Below, piece by piece: positions 8,600-17,596 of a DNA stretch of 56,044 bases (its first letter is position 1; each line of letters opens with the position of its first letter). Made by a program: the position numbers and the translations under genes. This stretch comes from Pirellulales bacterium. GTDB taxonomy: Bacteria > Planctomycetota > Planctomycetia > Pirellulales > JANQPP01. The notes below the pieces were generated by a model. That model did no database searches. It had not been told where the DNA came from and saw only the letters and a list, made by a program, of their open reading frames with translations. The stretch is from contig JANQPP010000039.1 of assembly GCA_028289405.1 (NCBI GenBank), positions 1-56,044 on the forward strand, written 5' to 3'.

Positions 8600-8970
8600 G
8601 CTTCGTTGCACGGAAGTTTCGTCCCATCGACTGGCGAACCGGCCGATGGTGCTGAATACTTCGCCTCGCAAGAAACGCTGCGGGACTCGCCCTCCTGCTT
8701 AGGCTGGACAGCGATCGCAGTGACGTAGCTTCCGAACGATCTGCTCCGGCGTGTGTCGCTTCCTTCGCTTGGTCGTCATGGAATGGTCTCCCTGCCCTAC
8801 CAGGCTCTGAGACCTTCATACCGCATGGACCAGATTTTCCACAGCAGGCCAGGCTGTGCCACAAACGACGTCACCGCAAGCGTGGTGCATCGGCCGTAAA
8901 TCAGCCACCACCGGCAGAGCCGATGACCTAGCCGGGATTGATAACTGACAAATGCAAACGTTTCCTTGCG
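8600..8970. other. Non-coding gap with an IS remnant
   Basis: Apart from the transposase fragment at 8699-8779, no gene is visible. A short GGTCTC/GAGACC inverted pair lies just upstream of the fragment. No matching terminal inverted repeats could be identified by eye, so the element ends are probably lost. Confidence 0.4.
8699..8779 (-). pseudogene. Fragment of an IS3-family transposase OrfA
   Basis: From an ATG at 8779 the minus strand reads MTTKRRKRHTPEQIVRKL and a few more codons before TAA at 8699. This matches the start of IS3-family OrfA helix-turn-helix proteins, which begin with basic residues followed by TPEQIVxKLR. A normal OrfA is about 90-100 residues; only 26 codons remain and the helix-turn-helix is cut off. 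It is a decayed insertion sequence without coding function. Confidence 0.6.
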
Positions 8971-11052
8971 TTAGCGATATACGTAATACCAGTAATCATA
9001 AATTGGGTCGTAATAGAAGCAAAAACTACTGCTTCCGCTGCACCATTCAAAGAAATAGTCGTAATAGCCGCCTGTTCCGTAACCGCCATAGGCGTCGGCC
9101 TGGGGTTCTTGCGTCGTATCAATCGGATAGGGGCCGATGTCGTCGGAGATGCCCGCGCCTTTCAGTTCGAACGTCATGTTCGGGATCGGCTCTCCGTCAG
9201 GGGTAATGGCCGTTAGGCGGGCAACGTAGCTCCCTCGGTTCAACCAGACGTATTCGGTAAGTTGCTGGCCGTTTCGGGCGGTAGTCACGAAGATGCGTTC
9301 GCCAGCATCGTTGTAAATCTGCAGGACAACTGCCGCTTCCGCGTGCGGATCCTCCGCGGATACCGAGAAACTCAACTGAAAGAGTTGCGTCGTGCCGACA
9401 TGAAGTTGTCCGGACTTTTCGGTTTCCGTGGAATCCAAAGTGCCGGCGGCGATGACTTCCAAGGGAACGTTCTCTTGTCCAAAATCAGCGAGCAGCACAT
9501 AGTTTCCCTCGCTGGCATCGTTCGTTGGTGAACGAGTGACACGAACGAAGTATTCCGTGTTGGGAGCCACGTTGGAGTAAACCAAGGAGGCGTGCCCATC
9601 GATTCTGGGAGAGCTTTCGGCAAGGGTTTCACCAGCCGTGTTCAGCAGCGTCAAGCCGACTTCAAGAGCACTTCCCACTGGCGAGGCATCCAGATGCAAG
9701 AGTGGATCCGGGCTATCGGAGGATCGAATCCGATAAACATCGACATCCGACGTGCTAGCCAGCGAGCCCACCGCTTCGTAGCGCGTGCCCTCGACAAATC
9801 CCGGCGGTGTCGTGAGAACGGTCGCCGTCTCTAGCGAGTTATTCGCCTGAGTTTCCAGGTCAATCAAACCGACACGGGCGAAAAGCTGGTCGACGCTTTT
9901 GAAGTCGTCATTGTCGTCGTCATCATCGAAGCCGTCATCCGGGATTTCAGGGCCATCATCATCGTCGTCGTCAAAGTCGTCATCTGGGATTTCAGGGCCA
10001 TCATCATCGTCGTCGCCCTCATCCTCCTCCTCGCCGTCGAAACCTGGAAAGTTTGAGAAGAACTCGATTTCCAGCCCGTAACGGCCAAAACCAAACATCT
10101 CGTGATCATCATCGCTTTCCGCGCGAATGCCGATGAAGATCGGCTGGCCTCCCGGGGGATTGTCCAGGTCGATGGAAACATCGTTAAATAGTGGTCCGTC
10201 CGCGTCGGACGACCCGAATTGCGTTCCATCTTCATGATAGATATCGAGTTGGCCCACGAGCAGGCTTTCGCCTTGGGCTTCCAGCCGCACTTGCGCGGCC
10301 GTGGCATTTTCGGGAACAGTCACCCTGTAAAAATCGACATCTCCATCGGGCGTGATTTCTCCCGTGGTTTCCGCTTCCATTCTCCTGACGTGGATCGACG
10401 TCGCGGTGGACAGGGAGCCGTTGCTGGTAATTTCGAACCGGTCGGCTGGCCTTGGTCCGTAGAGTGCTTGAATCGCCGCGATGTCCGTGGCGGAGAGATG
10501 TTGGTGCGTCCCCGAATAGTATTGGTAAAGTATCGAATCGGGATTTAGATTGTCGGCCAACCCCAGGATGTTGCCGGCTTCATGCAGGGCCACGGTTTGC
10601 AAATCGGCGGCTTTTTCCCCATAAAGTCCCGGCGTGGTGTTGAAGAATAGATCACCGGCCCAACTCCCCACGGATCGGCCATACGGCAGCGAATTCGCCA
10701 GAACGTCTGTTTGGTTAAAGCCGCCCACGCGGATATCACCAAACCGGGGATCTCCTTGGGCCAGCCCCAATGTTCCGAACCGGCTTCCATCGTCCGGTGC
10801 CAGGGCGAATTCAATGTTGGCGTATCGCGCCCACTCTTGAAAACCGGCGAGAATCGCCTCTTGCCATTCCATGTCCAAGGCGAGTCCGTCCATGTTGGCC
10901 GCGAGATCGCTGGGAAACCGGCCAATGTCCGTCCCGTCGCGGGGAAAGCTAATGGTCAGCGCGCTGGGCTCCGGCCAGGGAATTCCAAATTGAGTCAGCA
11001 GGTGCCGAGACTCCAAGGATTCACAACGAAGTTTCAAGATTCTCTGTACCAT
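8971..11052 (-). CDS. Secreted matrixin-like protein with altered zinc site
   Basis: A 693-residue protein. The N-terminus carries the planctomycete leader LESRHLLT. The region about 25-205 resembles matrixin-type metalloproteases: ALHEAGNILGLADN around His157, followed by a Met-turn-like region and LSATDIAAIQALYG. The canonical HExxHxxGxxH is changed: the second His is Asn161 and the third ligand position is Asp167. Next come beta-sandwich domains of pre-peptidase C-terminal type (VDFYRVTVPE, VDVYRIRSSD). Between them sits an acidic tract with two copies of DDDDDDGPEIPDD-like repeats, probably calcium-binding. The C-terminus is rich in Tyr and Gly. It is the last of three leftward genes after the sigma factor and kinase. 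Possibly an inactive protease. Confidence 0.8.
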   Translation of the reverse strand: MVQRILKLRCESLESRHLLTQFGIPWPEPSALTISFPRDGTDIGRFPSDLAANMDGLALDMEWQEAILAGFQEWARYANIEFALAPDDGSRFGTLGLAQGDPRFGDIRVGGFNQTDVLANSLPYGRSVGSWAGDLFFNTTPGLYGEKAADLQTVALHEAGNILGLADNLNPDSILYQYYSGTHQHLSATDIAAIQALYGPRPADRFEITSNGSLSTATSIHVRRMEAETTGEITPDGDVDFYRVTVPENATAAQVRLEAQGESLLVGQLDIYHEDGTQFGSSDADGPLFNDVSIDLDNPPGGQPIFIGIRAESDDDHEMFGFGRYGLEIEFFSNFPGFDGEEEDEGDDDDDGPEIPDDDFDDDDDDGPEIPDDGFDDDDDNDDFKSVDQLFARVGLIDLETQANNSLETATVLTTPPGFVEGTRYEAVGSLASTSDVDVYRIRSSDSPDPLLHLDASPVGSALEVGLTLLNTAGETLAESSPRIDGHASLVYSNVAPNTEYFVRVTRSPTNDASEGNYVLLADFGQENVPLEVIAAGTLDSTETEKSGQLHVGTTQLFQLSFSVSAEDPHAEAAVVLQIYNDAGERIFVTTARNGQQLTEYVWLNRGSYVARLTAITPDGEPIPNMTFELKGAGISDDIGPYPIDTTQEPQADAYGGYGTGGYYDYFFEWCSGSSSFCFYYDPIYDYWYYVYR

Positions 11053-11117
11053 GGGTGCCTCATCTCCAAGCCAACGGACAAAATTTTCCGTTACATTTCG
11101 TCCTCAGGCTCCAAGCG

Positions 11118-14100
11118 TTACTTTGCATTGGACAAACTACGGATGTGACGTGCGTGGCTGACAAGTTGTTGGAACGTTTCGTGGCCGTGCAATGCCTCGA
11201 GGTCAGGATCGATATCAATCAAACGATGGCCGAAACCCTTCCCTAACGACTGGGCCAGCAACGCGAAAGCTACCTCCCGATCCTCGGGTTCCTGGCGTGA
11301 AGTCAGTGCGTAAACGCCCGCGATTTGATAGACGATCTGAGGATCCTCCGTTTGCTCCAGCGTTGCCTCGGCGTCGCGGATGGCCAAATCACGGCGGCCT
11401 TGCCGTGCCCATAAGATGCTCCGGCCGCTTCTAGCGGGCACAAAATCGGGATCACGGGCCACGACTTCACTCAGGATTTCAATCGCCTCGTCGGCGCGCT
11501 GCAAGCGTTCCGACAGTACATGGGCCATGTTTTGCATGGCGTCTCTCCAATGAGCCGCCGATCGCGCGGCCCGTTCAAAGTCGGCCAGAGCACCGTCGGG
11601 ATCGTCATGCATTTTGGCCAAGCCCCGCGCGATCCAGCTCTCGGCGTCCGACGGGACGATCCGCATGGCCAAATCGGTATCCCGCCGTGCTCCCGACCGT
11701 TCACCCAATTCCATCCTGACGCGCGAGCGCAGCAAATAAGAACGCGCGGACGTGGAATCCAACTCGATGGCCCGGTCCAAATCCGTCACGGCAGATTCCA
11801 GTTTCCGCTGGGCCTTCCGCGCGAGGGCTCGATTGATATACGCGGCCACATTTTCTGGATCGAGTTCGATGGCCCGATCGAAATTGTTTTCGGCCAAATC
11901 AAACTTCCGTTCCCGCAGATAACAAACCCCTCGGTCCACGTAGGTCCACACATAATCGGGGCGTAGGGCGGAGCAGACGGAATAGCATTCCGTGGCCCGC
12001 TGGAAATGCCCCATGTCCAAATGGCAGCGGCCTAGCAGATACCAGAGCGCGAACCGTTCCGGATCGAGCAGAATCCCCTGTTCAAGATGGCTGGCGGCGG
12101 ACGCATATTCTCGCTGGAAAAGGAATTCCCGGGCTTCCAACAAGTGATCCGTGGCGGAAATGGGAGTGATGCTCTCCGCCTGCTCGCGAAGCTGCCGAGC
12201 AATTTCTGTTTCCCCTTGTGCGTCTAGCAGTATGGACCGCTGAACCAAGAGAGACTGTGGTTGTTGTTGATCCAGAAAACAGCTTTCCGCTCTCTGGTTG
12301 TGTTCCAAGGCGGCTTGGAGGTGTTCCGCTTTCAGGGAACCCACGGCTTCTTGGGCCTGAATCTGCTTCCCCAGAGCCATCAGCAATAGCAGATTTCCAA
12401 CAGCTGGCCGCAGCTCACTTTGCTGAATGGGCGGCAGGTCACGAAAGTGATCCTGTCGCGTCCAATCCTGTTCCGAAAGAACATCGTATAACGCCAAAGC
12501 CCTCGTTGCGGCGCCCAACCCGCTGAGAACTCGGGCCTGTGTGGGCCTTGGATTTTCCAGATAAAACGAAGCTTCTCGGCGGAATTCCTCAAACTGCTCG
12601 TACGTTGTGAGCGCTTTGTGAACCGTGGCGCGCTTCATCCAATACGCCATGGAGACCGCGGGAACGATCAAGAGCACGGTCAGGATTCCGGCGAGCATCG
12701 CGGCCGTAACCATCCAGGAATGCCGTCGCGTCCACTTCCGCCAGCGATCCTTGAGGGAAGGTTCCCGCAAGTGCCGCAAGGGAAGATGGTCTAGTTGCCG
12801 ATCGATATCTTCTTTGAGCTGCTCCACGTCCGCATAACGCTGCTCGGGGTCGAATTGCATGCACTTCGCGATGATCGCTTCGACCGACCGAGAAATCTTC
12901 CGATGAAAACCTCGAATTCTCGGCGCCTTCGCGCGCTCGTGGAGGAGACCAGGCAACGTTTCGTCCGTGGGGCACGCGCGCGGGGCGTCAAATGGCAACT
13001 GGCCCGTCAACAGTTCGAAAAGGATGACACCCAACGAATAGATGTCCGCGCGCCCGTCGACCGTGCATTCTTGGCCCGTGAGGGCTTTCAATTGCTCGGG
13101 CGACATGTAGGCCAGCGTACCGCCCACCGCGCCACCAGCGCCATCGGTGGAAGCACCACTGGAATCGCTGGCCAGATTGAAATCGAGCAACATGGGTTCG
13201 CCGTCATCGGCGAGCAGGATATTGGCCGGCTTGAGGTCGCGGTGCAAGATGCCTCGCTGGTGCGCGTGGGCTAGTCCGCCGGTGACACGGGAGAAAATCA
13301 ACAAAATTGCCCGTTCGTAACTCGCTTCAGCCAATTCCTCCAGCAGCTTCGGCAGCGGCTCACGAACGGCCAAGTCGCCGTTCTTATTTCCGTTTGGTGG
13401 ACAGAAAGGCCCGCTGATTTCTTCCAGGCTTTTTCTCTGTTCGTGGATGACGTCTGGAATCACCGTTCCACGGTCGGGAATATCAGATCCGCCACTCCCC
13501 TTGGCCACGAGATCCTGCAGCGTGGTGATACCCAAGAAAGGCATGCAGATGGCGAATCGATTTCCTTCCCGATGAACGGAATGGATGGGCATGATATTCG
13601 TATGCCGCAACCGAGAAAGCGTCTGCGGCTCGGTGGAAAAGTGCCTCGCGATTTTCACCACGACGAAGCGATTGGCGAGCTCTCCTTGGCTGGCGAGAAA
13701 AACCTTGGCGATGGCACCCCGGCCAATCTCGGCGAGCAATTGAAATCCCGCGAACGTTCTTCGTGCTGAATCGCGCGGACCGCTCACGTGATCTTCCGCG
13801 CTGCGGTCACCATCACCGGTGCGAAGTTCGTGGGCCGAATCCGTCTCGCCTTGAGGCTGGCTGGCAATCAGGCTGCTCGCGTCCGCCACGGTCCGGTGAA
13901 GCCGGAATGTCAGCCTGGACCACCCCGTCACGTCCACTTGATAGGTCTCAGCGTAAGCCAAGGGGCTTGGTGTCTCGCCGGCAAGCTGCCTCTGGCGAAA
14001 ATCCTCAAAGCAGATTTCAGAAAGAAGTTCCCGATCTTCACGCAGGGAGGGATGCTGGAGCAGATACTGGTCGATCGAAAGGGGCCGATCCCGCTCCCAA

Positions 14101-14387
14101 CGCGCCTCGATGTCCACGCGCACGAGCTCGCAGAGGATCCGCCGATAATATGGCGAGCTTTCCGCTGGCAGAAATTCCACGATGTCGGGAAGTAGGCCAT
14201 CACCGATCGCATCTTCGAATGCATCAAGGGCTTGCGAGATGGATGCGTGATAGGTGTCCATGGTGGCAGCGTCTTCCGGCGTGTCCTGCTTTTCGGAAGA
14301 ATCTCCTTCGGTATACGCTTGAGGTTCAAGAGACGCAGCCGCCCCACAGCCCGGAACATGGGATGAAGCAAGATTCATCCGGCTCAT
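11118..14387 (-). CDS. Membrane Ser/Thr protein kinase with C-terminal TPRs
   Basis: A 1089-residue Hanks-type kinase. After about 210 N-terminal residues the kinase domain shows the glycine loop IGRGAIAKVFLA, VVVK with the ATP-binding Lys, a roughly 80-residue insertion after the hinge, HRDLKPANILL, LLDFNLA in place of DFG, and GGTLAYMSPEQL. A transmembrane helix (WMVTAAMLAGILTVLLIVPA) follows near residue 590. At least eight TPR-like units fill the C-terminal part (YVWTYVDRGVCYLRERKFDLA, AAYINRALARKAQRKLESA). It starts 48 bases after the stop of the ECF sigma gene, in the same direction, a pairing frequent in planctomycetes, where the kinase is thought to control the sigma factor. Confidence 0.92.
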   Translation of the reverse strand: MSRMNLASSHVPGCGAAASLEPQAYTEGDSSEKQDTPEDAATMDTYHASISQALDAFEDAIGDGLLPDIVEFLPAESSPYYRRILCELVRVDIEARWERDRPLSIDQYLLQHPSLREDRELLSEICFEDFRQRQLAGETPSPLAYAETYQVDVTGWSRLTFRLHRTVADASSLIASQPQGETDSAHELRTGDGDRSAEDHVSGPRDSARRTFAGFQLLAEIGRGAIAKVFLASQGELANRFVVVKIARHFSTEPQTLSRLRHTNIMPIHSVHREGNRFAICMPFLGITTLQDLVAKGSGGSDIPDRGTVIPDVIHEQRKSLEEISGPFCPPNGNKNGDLAVREPLPKLLEELAEASYERAILLIFSRVTGGLAHAHQRGILHRDLKPANILLADDGEPMLLDFNLASDSSGASTDGAGGAVGGTLAYMSPEQLKALTGQECTVDGRADIYSLGVILFELLTGQLPFDAPRACPTDETLPGLLHERAKAPRIRGFHRKISRSVEAIIAKCMQFDPEQRYADVEQLKEDIDRQLDHLPLRHLREPSLKDRWRKWTRRHSWMVTAAMLAGILTVLLIVPAVSMAYWMKRATVHKALTTYEQFEEFRREASFYLENPRPTQARVLSGLGAATRALALYDVLSEQDWTRQDHFRDLPPIQQSELRPAVGNLLLLMALGKQIQAQEAVGSLKAEHLQAALEHNQRAESCFLDQQQPQSLLVQRSILLDAQGETEIARQLREQAESITPISATDHLLEAREFLFQREYASAASHLEQGILLDPERFALWYLLGRCHLDMGHFQRATECYSVCSALRPDYVWTYVDRGVCYLRERKFDLAENNFDRAIELDPENVAAYINRALARKAQRKLESAVTDLDRAIELDSTSARSYLLRSRVRMELGERSGARRDTDLAMRIVPSDAESWIARGLAKMHDDPDGALADFERAARSAAHWRDAMQNMAHVLSERLQRADEAIEILSEVVARDPDFVPARSGRSILWARQGRRDLAIRDAEATLEQTEDPQIVYQIAGVYALTSRQEPEDREVAFALLAQSLGKGFGHRLIDIDPDLEALHGHETFQQLVSHARHIRSLSNAK

Positions 14388-14435
14388 CCGCCAAAAAAAG
14401 TCCGCCAGAAAATTCGGGCTTGGGGAGCAAGCGAA

Positions 14436-15005
14436 TCAGCGAAGTTGATCCCCAAGGCGGCGGCGAAACTGCTGCAACACGCGCTCGGTGGTACGTTTGG
14501 AACTGTGCGTCCGCGCGGCAATCTCGGCGACCTCATGCCCCGCGATTCGCAAATGAATGATTTCACATTCCCGCGTGGTCAAATCTTCCAGCAATTCGGC
14601 CACCAGCAATCGCACATCGATGTCCTCCTGCCGGGTTCCAGGCACTCCATACAAGCTTTCCGGGTCATAGTATTTGGTCTTGCCCACATCACGTTTCGCG
14701 GCGCGATGATGCAAACCCTGATTGATCAACTTGTTGGACGCAATCGTCCGCAGCAACTGCCATAGTTCCCCGTAATCGGGCACGTCGTACGAGCCTTCAC
14801 CGGCGCGGCGGAAGAAAGTCCTGAACGTCGACTGTACCACGTCGCCGGGGCCAACTCGGCGTTGAATATCCGTGCCGAGCCTCCTCCGCACGAAGCCATA
14901 GAGGCGCCTGGCGTAACGGTCATAGAGCTTCCGCGCGGCGGGCGAATGGCCCGTGCGATAATCGTCCAGCAAGCGTTGGTCGCTGAGTTCCTGGCGATCA
15001 CTCAT
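14436..15005 (-). CDS. ECF-type RNA polymerase sigma factor (kinase-linked)
   Basis: A 189-residue sigma-70 family protein. Region 2 runs over about 20-90 (DDYRTGHSPAARKLYDRYARRLYGFVRRRL, with DVVQSTFRTFFRR). A linker follows, and region 4 covers about 130-185 (TTRECEIIHLRIAGHEVAEIA, then SKRTTERVLQQFRRRL). It belongs to the planctomycete ECF type in which a Ser/Thr kinase replaces the usual anti-sigma factor; the kinase gene follows directly. The ATG at 15005 was chosen because the longer frame to 15242 has no sigma-like content. A small CGTGAG/CTCACG hairpin lies 12-27 bases upstream of the start. Confidence 0.92.
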   Translation of the reverse strand: MSDRQELSDQRLLDDYRTGHSPAARKLYDRYARRLYGFVRRRLGTDIQRRVGPGDVVQSTFRTFFRRAGEGSYDVPDYGELWQLLRTIASNKLINQGLHHRAAKRDVGKTKYYDPESLYGVPGTRQEDIDVRLLVAELLEDLTTRECEIIHLRIAGHEVAEIAARTHSSKRTTERVLQQFRRRLGDQLR

Positions 15006-15370
15006 CGAGATCTTCTCGTGAGGAATCTCACGCAAAGAGAAGAATGATTGGAATATCTCATCCTGAGAGTCGCATGAAACGGATTGTAGGCTACCAGACC
15101 CAATTGAGCACCCCCACAGCTCAAAATTTGGGATTTTCTTTGCCACCGACAATTGGGCAGCAGAAGCCAAGAACGGGCGACTTTTTCCCGGATGGCCAAC
15201 CGCGTGCAGAAAGTGGCCAGGAATCCATCCGGCGGGCCGCACTTCTCAAAAAACGTGAAAGTTCCAAGTTTTTTGGCGGTCGGCCCACGGTGATGTTGCT
15301 CTGCACTGTTAGGAAGTTGGCTCTCTGGGAGCCGCCGCGCAGAACCGAGATTCACGCAAAGGGCATTCTC
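15006..15370. promoter_or_regulatory. Divergent intergenic region, sigma factor versus secreted protein
   Basis: 365 bases between the leftward sigma gene and a rightward secreted-protein gene, with no open frame that looks coding. Reading leftward, TACAAT near 15090 is a fair -10 box without a good -35 partner. A 6-bp hairpin (15017-15022 with 15027-15032) lies in the presumed sigma leader. It probably holds promoters for both directions. Confidence 0.4.
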
Positions 15371-16300
15371 ATGAAAAGCTACCGTTCATTCCGACCGCGA
15401 CTGGAAAACTTGGAAACCCGCGCGATGTTGGCCGGAGATGTTTCTGCGGATCTCTCCAGCGGATTCTTGTTCCTGGAAGGAGATGCACTCGGCAACGACC
15501 TGACCATCACGCAAAACAATGCGGGCACGATCAGCATCGTCGGGGAGAATGGCACCACCATCAACGGTGCTCCCTCGGTCCAGTTCAGCAACGTCGCCTT
15601 GGAAAAATTCGAGATCAAATTGGAGGGAGGAAATGACTTCCTCACGATCAATCGCTTGAACGCCAGCGATGACGTGAACATTGAAACGGGCGAAGGCAAC
15701 GATAGCGTAGTCCTTCGTCGAGTCGCTTCCGAAGCCAACCTGGATGTGAAGGGGGGACTGGGGAACGATACCTTCCGGGGCTCGCGGTTGAGCATCGCTG
15801 GCGACGCCAATGTCGACATGGACCAGGGAGCCGCCACGGTGGTGATCGCCAACTCCACGGTCGTCGGATCGACGAGCATTGTCACCAAGGACAGCGCGGA
15901 CACGGTGCGTGTCCGCGATTCCTCCATTGGCCAGGACCTTGCCGTGGAAACCGGCAAGGGGGCCGATACGGCAGTCATTAGCAACGTGGGCATCGGCCTT
16001 TCGGCGAATGTCTCCACCGATGAAGGTGCCGACGTTGTCCGCATGACCTCCGTGACGACCACCGAGGATCTTTCGGTGGAAACCGGTTCCGCGAACGATA
16101 ACGTGGTTCTCTCCAGTGTGCAGTCCGGAAAGTCGATCAACGTTAGCACGGATGCTGGCGTTGATCGGGTAACCGCGACCAACGTGGCCGCCGCGGTGGA
16201 TGCCGTGTTCACCGGAGGCGCCGGCTTCGATACCTTCGACGACAACGGTGTATTCGGCGGCGAGAAACTCGAAATCAAGGAATTCGAACTGTTTGTGTAG
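15371..16300 (+). CDS. Secreted repeat protein with LExRxLA leader
   Basis: A 309-residue protein. The N-terminus (RPRLENLETRAMLAGD) is the planctomycete secretion leader. After about 60 residues it is built of short beta-strand repeats of roughly 20 residues that alternate gene-wide, for example ASDDVNIETGEGNDSVVLRRV, then EANLDVKGGLGNDTF, DLAVETGKGADTAVISNV and DLSVETGSANDNVVLSSV. The GxGxD-like turns suggest a beta-helix or beta-roll, perhaps calcium-loaded. The ATG at 15371 is the only start that fits the leader; the upstream frame is non-coding. Divergent from the ECF sigma gene, so it may be one of its targets (inference). Confidence 0.82.
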   Translation: MKSYRSFRPRLENLETRAMLAGDVSADLSSGFLFLEGDALGNDLTITQNNAGTISIVGENGTTINGAPSVQFSNVALEKFEIKLEGGNDFLTINRLNASDDVNIETGEGNDSVVLRRVASEANLDVKGGLGNDTFRGSRLSIAGDANVDMDQGAATVVIANSTVVGSTSIVTKDSADTVRVRDSSIGQDLAVETGKGADTAVISNVGIGLSANVSTDEGADVVRMTSVTTTEDLSVETGSANDNVVLSSVQSGKSINVSTDAGVDRVTATNVAAAVDAVFTGGAGFDTFDDNGVFGGEKLEIKEFELFV

Positions 16301-16319
16301 AACCAATGCCTGTTCGCAC

Positions 16320-16353
16320 CCCGAGCGGATGGAATGGCTCCCATCTGCTCGGG
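16320..16353. terminator. Bidirectional hairpin terminator
   Basis: CCCGAGCGGATGG at 16320-16332 pairs with 16341-16353 (13 bp with one G-T wobble), with an eight-base loop. It lies between two convergent genes, 20 bases after the stop of the secreted repeat protein, and could serve both. No T-run. Confidence 0.6.
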
Positions 16354-16408
16354 AGCGTCTTGCTGGGCTCGGCTGAAAAATCGCGCCGCGATGGATGCCA
16401 ATGAGGCA

Positions 16409-17596
16409 TTATGCGCAAACCGCGAGTACGCGGTGGACCGCCTGCCGTCGCATCTCCACTGCGTCAAGACCGGCGTATTTTTCGGCAAATCTTCGCGCCG
16501 CCTGTTTTATCTCATCCTCATGCAACAGCCTCTGCAAGAGGGGCTCGAAATCGCGCGTCCCAGGTTCCACCGCGAGCCCGGCTCCCCATGCTTCCACCCG
16601 GCGGGCCGTGAGCAATTGCTCCAGATGATTTGGAACTAGCAAGGAAGGTTTGCCCGCGAGCAAGAGTGTAAACGTGGTCCCGTGTCCCGCGCTATGAATG
16701 GCCATGTCGCATTCTTCCGCGACGGTTTGCATGTCATAAAGTTCGCTCGTGATATGCAAGTTCTTCGCCGAAAATCGCGCTTTGAACGGCGTGACATCCC
16801 CATCGATACAGCACAGACATGGCTGGCCAGATTTCACGATGGCAGATAGCAATTCGTTCATGCCTCGGAACGGCTTGAGGTACATGAATATCTTCCGGCC
16901 CACCTGCGATGGCCATTGGGGCAGGACGCCTTTCACCATGGAACAATTCCCGAAGTAAGAGGGATCGTCTTCTCTCTGGTAGGGATCCAATTCCGGAAGC
17001 GTCAACAGCAGGCACTCATCACATGCGGCATAAAGCTGAGAGATACTGGCTAGTGGAGTACCATCTCGGGATTGGAGCACCTTGTTCGCGCGTTCGAGAA
17101 TCGATGCTTCTTCGGCGTGAAGTTCGCGGGCATCATGTTTTTCCCAAGTCCGGAGAACTTGCATCGGTGAGTCAAACGGCGGGATTTCGAAGCCCGTTCC
17201 GGCGACCACGCGTTTCACTTCGCGACCTCGTGCCGCGAGCATGGCGGCAGGGCTGTGATTGAATACGAGGAGCTCCGGCCGGGCCAGATCGAACAAATGG
17301 GTCCAAGACGAAACCAGCGCATGCAAATGCCGCTCATCGTCCCAGCCAACCCTGGCGAGAATCTGCGGAAAGGTGAATATCGCGGTGGGGGAAGCGTACG
17401 ATGTTTTGTAGGGTGCCTGCAGAAATTCGATCGGCAGATCTCCCAGAGTTTCGCTCGCGCGGCATACATCGCGAGCCGCGAACCAGACGGCATACCCTTG
17501 ATCCGACAGCCCTTCGATGATTGGCCGCAAGGTTGCCAAGTGTCCATATCCGGCACCCAATTCCCACGCCACGAGACATCTTTTTTGAGTCGGCAT
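16409..17596 (-). CDS. GT1-like glycosyltransferase
   Basis: A 395-residue protein of GT-B fold similar to UDP-glucosyl/glucuronosyl and macrolide transferases. The N-terminal domain starts WELGAGYGHLATLRPIIEGL, with the family's His/Gly-rich loop. The C-terminal nucleotide-sugar site reads MAIHSAGHGTTFTLLLAGKP, then LVPNHLEQLLTARRVEAWGAG, which corresponds to the HxGGxGT...P...DQ...NA pattern of GT1 enzymes. No signal peptide or membrane helix. The acceptor is unknown; no carbohydrate cluster surrounds it. The ATG at 17596 has a GAG shortly upstream. Confidence 0.85.
   Translation of the reverse strand: MPTQKRCLVAWELGAGYGHLATLRPIIEGLSDQGYAVWFAARDVCRASETLGDLPIEFLQAPYKTSYASPTAIFTFPQILARVGWDDERHLHALVSSWTHLFDLARPELLVFNHSPAAMLAARGREVKRVVAGTGFEIPPFDSPMQVLRTWEKHDARELHAEEASILERANKVLQSRDGTPLASISQLYAACDECLLLTLPELDPYQREDDPSYFGNCSMVKGVLPQWPSQVGRKIFMYLKPFRGMNELLSAIVKSGQPCLCCIDGDVTPFKARFSAKNLHITSELYDMQTVAEECDMAIHSAGHGTTFTLLLAGKPSLLVPNHLEQLLTARRVEAWGAGLAVEPGTRDFEPLLQRLLHEDEIKQAARRFAEKYAGLDAVEMRRQAVHRVLAVCA

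Noticed and set aside
9899..10081. Ser-rich plus-strand frame
   Set aside because: It is the reverse reading of the Asp-rich DDDDDDGPEIP repeats of the minus-strand protein.
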